Both the position numbers and the translations under genes were made by a program. Source: an uncultured Clostridium sp. (lineage in GTDB: Bacteria > Bacillota > Clostridia > Lachnospirales > Lachnospiraceae). From it: 64,000 nucleotides of DNA. This document shows positions 61,001 to 64,000 of this stretch, piece by piece; within the stretch, counting starts at the first letter, position 1, and each line of letters starts with the position of its first letter. The DNA is taken from contig CABVBU010000001.1 in the NCBI GenBank assembly GCA_902496665.1, forward strand, positions 131,612 to 195,611. The letters run 5' to 3'. The notes under the pieces were generated by a model. The model searched no databases. It saw only the letters and a list, made by a program, of their open reading frames with translations, and was not told where the DNA came from.

Positions 61001-62524
61001 ATGAGAAGTCGAAGAAGAAAAGGGCGCAGAAACAGAGACGGCCTGTGGATCTGCGGGATCGCGGTGCTGGCAGCCGGGGCTGTCTTTACGGCGAGGACAG
61101 AGATCCTGGATCTGGTAACCACAGAGATCGCCTTTGTGCTGGATCCGAAACAGGAAGGCGGAGAGAAAGAATCTGACCGGGATATTGTGGAGCATGTGGA
61201 AAGCACGGACGGCGGTAAGGAAACGCTGGCAGCTGGAGGCGTGGATCTGGCAGAAACTGATGAAGCGGGAGCTGATCCTGACCAGAAGGATACAGATGCA
61301 GGAACGAAGGCTTCCGGCAGCGGAAATTTGGATCTGGAAGCCATAGAACTCCCCTCATCCTATGACATCCGTGATCATCGGACCGTCTCTGTCTCCGACC
61401 AGGGAGATCTTGGCACATGCTGGGCGTTCGCGGCATTAAAGGCGGTGGAGAGCTCTATGCCGGAGTCCATGGCGGTACCGCTTTCAGCGGACCATATGTC
61501 GATCCACAACAGTTTTGGGATCAGCCAGAATTCCGGCGGCGATTACAGTATGGCGATGGCATATCTTTTAGCCTGGCAGGGACCTGTCTCCGAGGAGGAT
61601 GATCCCTATGGGGACAGCACTTCCCCGGACGGCCTTGCACCTGTTTGCCACGTCCAGGAGATCCGGATCCTGCCGGAACGGAATTACGACGCGGTAAAAC
61701 GGGCGGTGTATTTATATGGCGGTGTCCAGACGTCCCTCTACCTTCCGTCAGAAAACCGGGTGAGTGATGAGGATGTCTGCTACAAAGGCAGCGAAGAACC
61801 GAACCATGACGCGGTGATCATCGGATGGGATGACAACTATCCGAAAGAAAAATTTGCATCGAACCCGGAATCGGACGGCGCGTTCCTCTGCGTGAACAGC
61901 TGGGGAGAGAACTTCGGAGACGGCGGCTTTTTCCATGTGTCCTACGAGGACAGCTGGATCGCGGAGAGCGGAATCTCCTACTGCGGCATCGAACCGGCGG
62001 ACAATTATGACAGGAATTACCAGAGCGATCTCTGCGGCTGGACCGGACAGATGGGATTCGGCGAGCCGGAGGCCTGGATGGCAAACGCGTATACGGCGGA
62101 GTCGGACGAGACGCTGGAGGCGGTGGGTTTCTACGCCACGGCACCGAACACGGAGTATGAAGTGTATATGTTTGACGGGGACAGCTTCCGTGAGCATGTG
62201 GAAAACAATGTGAAATTTCAGGCGGATAGTGGAAAAGTCCTGGCATCCGGGACATTGCCGGATACGGGATTTTATACGGTGAGCCTGGCAAAGTCCCAGG
62301 AACTGGCTGCAGGGGAAATGTTTGTTGTGGCGGTAAAGATCCGTACGCCCGGGACGACGCAGCCGGTGGCGGTGGAGTACGCGGGGAGCGGACGGACCGG
62401 AAATGTTGACATAAGCGACGGCGAGGGTTATATTAGTTTTGATGGTTTTTCGTGGGAACGGACGGAGACATCCAAGAGATGCAACGTGTGCCTGAAGGCC
62501 TACAGCCGGAAAATTGGAAAGTGA
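61001..62524 (+). CDS. Membrane-anchored papain-like (C1) cysteine protease
   Basis: 507 residues. A basic N-terminus and one hydrophobic helix (15-31) suggest export or anchoring; an acidic linker (50-112) follows. The C1A catalytic domain (about 115-335) has Gln134, Cys140 (DQGDLGTCWAFAAL), His269 (NHDAVIIGWDD) and Asn299 (VNSWGENFG). The C-terminal 170 residues form a beta-rich, lectin-like domain common in clostridial C1 proteases. No pro-peptide of the eukaryotic type is seen. The site before the ATG is weak (AGGTAAG). Targets may be extracellular proteins or wall peptides. Confidence 0.9.
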   Translation: MRSRRRKGRRNRDGLWICGIAVLAAGAVFTARTEILDLVTTEIAFVLDPKQEGGEKESDRDIVEHVESTDGGKETLAAGGVDLAETDEAGADPDQKDTDAGTKASGSGNLDLEAIELPSSYDIRDHRTVSVSDQGDLGTCWAFAALKAVESSMPESMAVPLSADHMSIHNSFGISQNSGGDYSMAMAYLLAWQGPVSEEDDPYGDSTSPDGLAPVCHVQEIRILPERNYDAVKRAVYLYGGVQTSLYLPSENRVSDEDVCYKGSEEPNHDAVIIGWDDNYPKEKFASNPESDGAFLCVNSWGENFGDGGFFHVSYEDSWIAESGISYCGIEPADNYDRNYQSDLCGWTGQMGFGEPEAWMANAYTAESDETLEAVGFYATAPNTEYEVYMFDGDSFREHVENNVKFQADSGKVLASGTLPDTGFYTVSLAKSQELAAGEMFVVAVKIRTPGTTQPVAVEYAGSGRTGNVDISDGEGYISFDGFSWERTETSKRCNVCLKAYSRKIGK

Positions 62525-62531
62525 GAGAGAC

Positions 62532-63134
62532 ATGGAACATAAAATTGTTTTTGCAACATCAAATGCCGGAAAAATGCGGGAGATCCGCGAGATTTTAAAA
62601 GATCTCGGGGCGGAGATCCTGTCCATGAAGGAAGCCGGTGTGGATATTGATATTGTTGAAGATGGAGATACATTCGCGGCAAATGCGTTAATTAAGGCAA
62701 AAGCCGTTTGGGAGAAAACGGGCGGAATCGTTCTTGCGGATGACTCCGGACTTGTGATCGACGCGTTAAACGGGGAGCCGGGCGTCTACTCCGCGCGATA
62801 CATGGGAGAGAAGACTTCCTATGAGATCAAGAACTGGAACCTGATCCATCGTCTGGATGGTGTTCCGGAGGAGAAGCGCACCGCGCGCTTTGTCTGCGTG
62901 ATCGCGGCTGTTCTGCCGGATGGAAGAACACTGACCGCCGAGGGAACTATGGAGGGCGTGATCGCCCATGAACCGGCTGGCGCAGGCGGATTCGGCTATG
63001 ACCCGATCCTGATGCTGCCGGAGTACGGAAAGACATCGGCGGAGATCACTATGGATGAGAAGAATGCCATCAGCCACCGCGGAAAAGCGCTTCGGGCGAT
63101 GAAGAAACGTCTTGCAGAAGAAATCGGAGAATAA
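62532..63134 (+). CDS. rdgB: RdgB/HAM1 XTP/dITP diphosphatase
   Basis: House-cleaning enzyme hydrolysing dITP and XTP to monophosphates. 200 residues with the HAM1 motifs IVFATSNAGKMREIREIL, VEDGDTFAANALIKAKA, VLADDSGLVIDALNGEPGVY, GGFGYDPI and ISHRGKALR. The start at 62532 lies 7 bases after the protease stop with a GAGAGAG site. The next gene begins three bases after its stop, so the two form an operon. Confidence 0.93.
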   Translation: MEHKIVFATSNAGKMREIREILKDLGAEILSMKEAGVDIDIVEDGDTFAANALIKAKAVWEKTGGIVLADDSGLVIDALNGEPGVYSARYMGEKTSYEIKNWNLIHRLDGVPEEKRTARFVCVIAAVLPDGRTLTAEGTMEGVIAHEPAGAGGFGYDPILMLPEYGKTSAEITMDEKNAISHRGKALRAMKKRLAEEIGE

Positions 63135-63137
63135 GGT

Positions 63138-63662
63138 ATGAAAATTCTGATCGTGAGCGATACCCACAGAAGAGATGGAAATCTCAGGGAAATTATTGAG
63201 AAACAGTCCCCATTTGATATGTTGATCCACCTGGGTGATACCGAGGGCAGTGAAGCATATTTTAAGGAATGGGTAAATAATGATAACTGCGTGATCCACG
63301 TGGTGCGCGGAAATAATGACTTCTTCTCCCAGACCGACAGGGAGAAGGAGATCTCGATCGGAAAATACCGGGCATTTCTGACTCATGGCCATATGTACGG
63401 CGTGTCGTTTGAACTGGAGACGATCAAGGAAGAGGCGAGAGCCAGAAAAGCCGATATCGTCATGTTTGGACATACCCACAAGCCGCATCTGGAGTACTGT
63501 GAGGACGGGCTTGTTGTGTTGAATCCGGGAAGTCTCTCTTATCCTAGACAGGACGGAAGAAAACCGTCGTATATGCTGATGGAGATTGACCGGAATGGTG
63601 AGGCACATTATACGGTCTGCTATGTGGATCAGGACAGGGATATTCCGTCGGGGCTTTACTAG
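63138..63662 (+). CDS. YfcE/MJ0936-like phosphodiesterase
   Basis: 174-residue metallophosphoesterase: ILIVSDTHRR, LIHLGDTEG, VRGNNDFF, LTHGHMYG and FGHTHKP give the full di-metal site, and NPGSLSYPRQ is the family tail. It probably hydrolyses phosphodiesters, but the physiological substrate is unknown. It follows rdgB with three bases between them, a gene order common in Firmicutes, and ends the operon. Confidence 0.92.
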   Translation: MKILIVSDTHRRDGNLREIIEKQSPFDMLIHLGDTEGSEAYFKEWVNNDNCVIHVVRGNNDFFSQTDREKEISIGKYRAFLTHGHMYGVSFELETIKEEARARKADIVMFGHTHKPHLEYCEDGLVVLNPGSLSYPRQDGRKPSYMLMEIDRNGEAHYTVCYVDQDRDIPSGLY

Positions 63663-63702
63663 GCGGGACCGGAACTAATTGGCACAAAATAGATAAAATC
63701 AG

Positions 63703-63739
63703 AAAGCAGCTTTCGAAGAATAAGTTCGGAGCTGCTTTT
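63703..63739 (+). terminator. Terminator of the rdgB operon
   Basis: AAAGCAGCT (63703-63711) pairs with AGCTGCTTT (63730-63738), with an inner TTCGAA/TTCGG continuation, then T. Confidence 0.82.
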
Positions 63740-63867
63740 CGTATAAAATTAGATAGCTACCTGCAACAGAAAGTGCATATGCAGCTAATTATAGAAGAAA
63801 TACCGCTGGAACGGGGATAGTGGAGGATTCAGACTCGAATAAAGCCTCGAATAAATGAAAAAAGTGG

Positions 63868-63896
63868 TTGACAATCCAACCTATCTACGGTATAAT
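63868..63896 (+). promoter_or_regulatory. Consensus promoter of the tRNA gene
   Basis: TTGACA (63868-63873) and TATAAT (63891-63896) are perfect hexamers 17 bp apart, 50 bp before the tRNA. Confidence 0.9.
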
Positions 63897-63945
63897 TTTA
63901 AACGCATTTAGTGAACTTTTGTTTTTAAATGCTTTGCGAAATCCC

Positions 63946-64000
63946 CGGGGTGTGGCTCAGCTTGGCTAGAGCGCCTGGTTTGGGACCAGGAGGTCGCAGG
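63946..64000 (+). tRNA. tRNA-Pro (anticodon UGG), 5' part
   Basis: The acceptor strand CGGGGTG, D-arm GCTC...GAGC and anticodon stem-loop CCTGG-TTTGGGA-CCAGG with anticodon TGG are complete; the variable loop and start of the T-arm follow and the gene runs off the window edge. Confidence 0.95.

Noticed and set aside
1..64000. CRISPR arrays, prophage modules, intact insertion sequences, rRNA genes
   Set aside because: No regularly spaced repeats, phage structural genes, complete transposase or rRNA sequence were seen; the only mobile-type traces are the remnants at 47170-47665 and the non-coding repeats.

Overview
The window is about 50% GC and looks like the chromosome of a Gram-positive, spore-forming anaerobe of the Clostridia, most likely Lachnospiraceae. 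Supporting signs are the glgC-glgD pair, SpoVG, a three-domain Firmicutes-type (class III) fructose-1,6-bisphosphatase, a clostridial hydrophobic-W (ChW) deacetylase, a DUF4317 protein, ECF-transporter S components under FMN and THF riboswitches, a T-box leader, a Rex-like operator and strong AGGAGG ribosome-binding sites. I saw no prophage, no intact insertion sequence and no CRISPR array. Species cannot be named from the sequence alone.

Layout. 1-5000: M18 aminopeptidase, secreted ChW polysaccharide deacetylase, FMN-riboswitch-controlled riboflavin transporter RibU and a creatininase-family hydrolase. 5300-20900: housekeeping genes (Sua5, dCMP deaminase, B12-binding-domain radical SAM protein, DnaQ-like exonuclease, VanW protein, an Lrp-aminotransferase pair, TrmL, a siroheme nitrite/sulfite reductase, a YhaO-YhaN-like pair, AsnS). 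21100-30800: an accessory metabolic block with an AbgA-like amidohydrolase, a LysR-GntP-IlvD/Edd sugar-acid cassette, a FucO-like iron alcohol dehydrogenase with its TetR regulator and a Rex-like box, and a YfcC carrier. 31000-33900: glgC-glgD and spoVG. 34100-37800: a TRAP transporter operon (dctP-dctQ-dctM, minus strand) read from a promoter followed by a T-box leader. 37900-47000: a glycosyltransferase with a winged-helix tail, a HAD hydrolase, and a five-gene BMP/ABC nucleoside-type transporter operon ending in an ADP-ribosylglycohydrolase. 47100-47800: remnants of a sortase and a transposase-type nuclease. 47800-64000: SleB-type hydrolase, MGMT-like protein, DUF4317, Nudix, MBL hydrolase, Fbp, NlpC/P60 hydrolase, THF-riboswitch folT, MATE pump, rhodanese, RlmL-like methyltransferase, papain-like protease, RdgB, YfcE-like phosphoesterase and the 5' part of a tRNA-Pro(UGG).

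Regulation is unusually legible. Sigma-A type promoters with 16-18 bp spacers are visible ahead of ribU, asnS, lysR/gntP (face to face), glgC, the T-box/TRAP operon, the BMP operon, the NlpC/P60 gene and the tRNA. Operator-like palindromes overlap several of them. Almost every convergent gene pair is separated by a good intrinsic terminator.

The least explained material is non-coding. Two identical 164-bp, heavily folded repeats lie at 40310-40473 and 51219-51382. A diverged relative sits between the T-box terminator and dctP (37346-37490). A second, shorter and degenerate repeat directly follows the U-tracts of three terminators. These, the T-box in front of a TRAP transporter, and the glycosyltransferase-winged-helix fusion are the best leads for something new.
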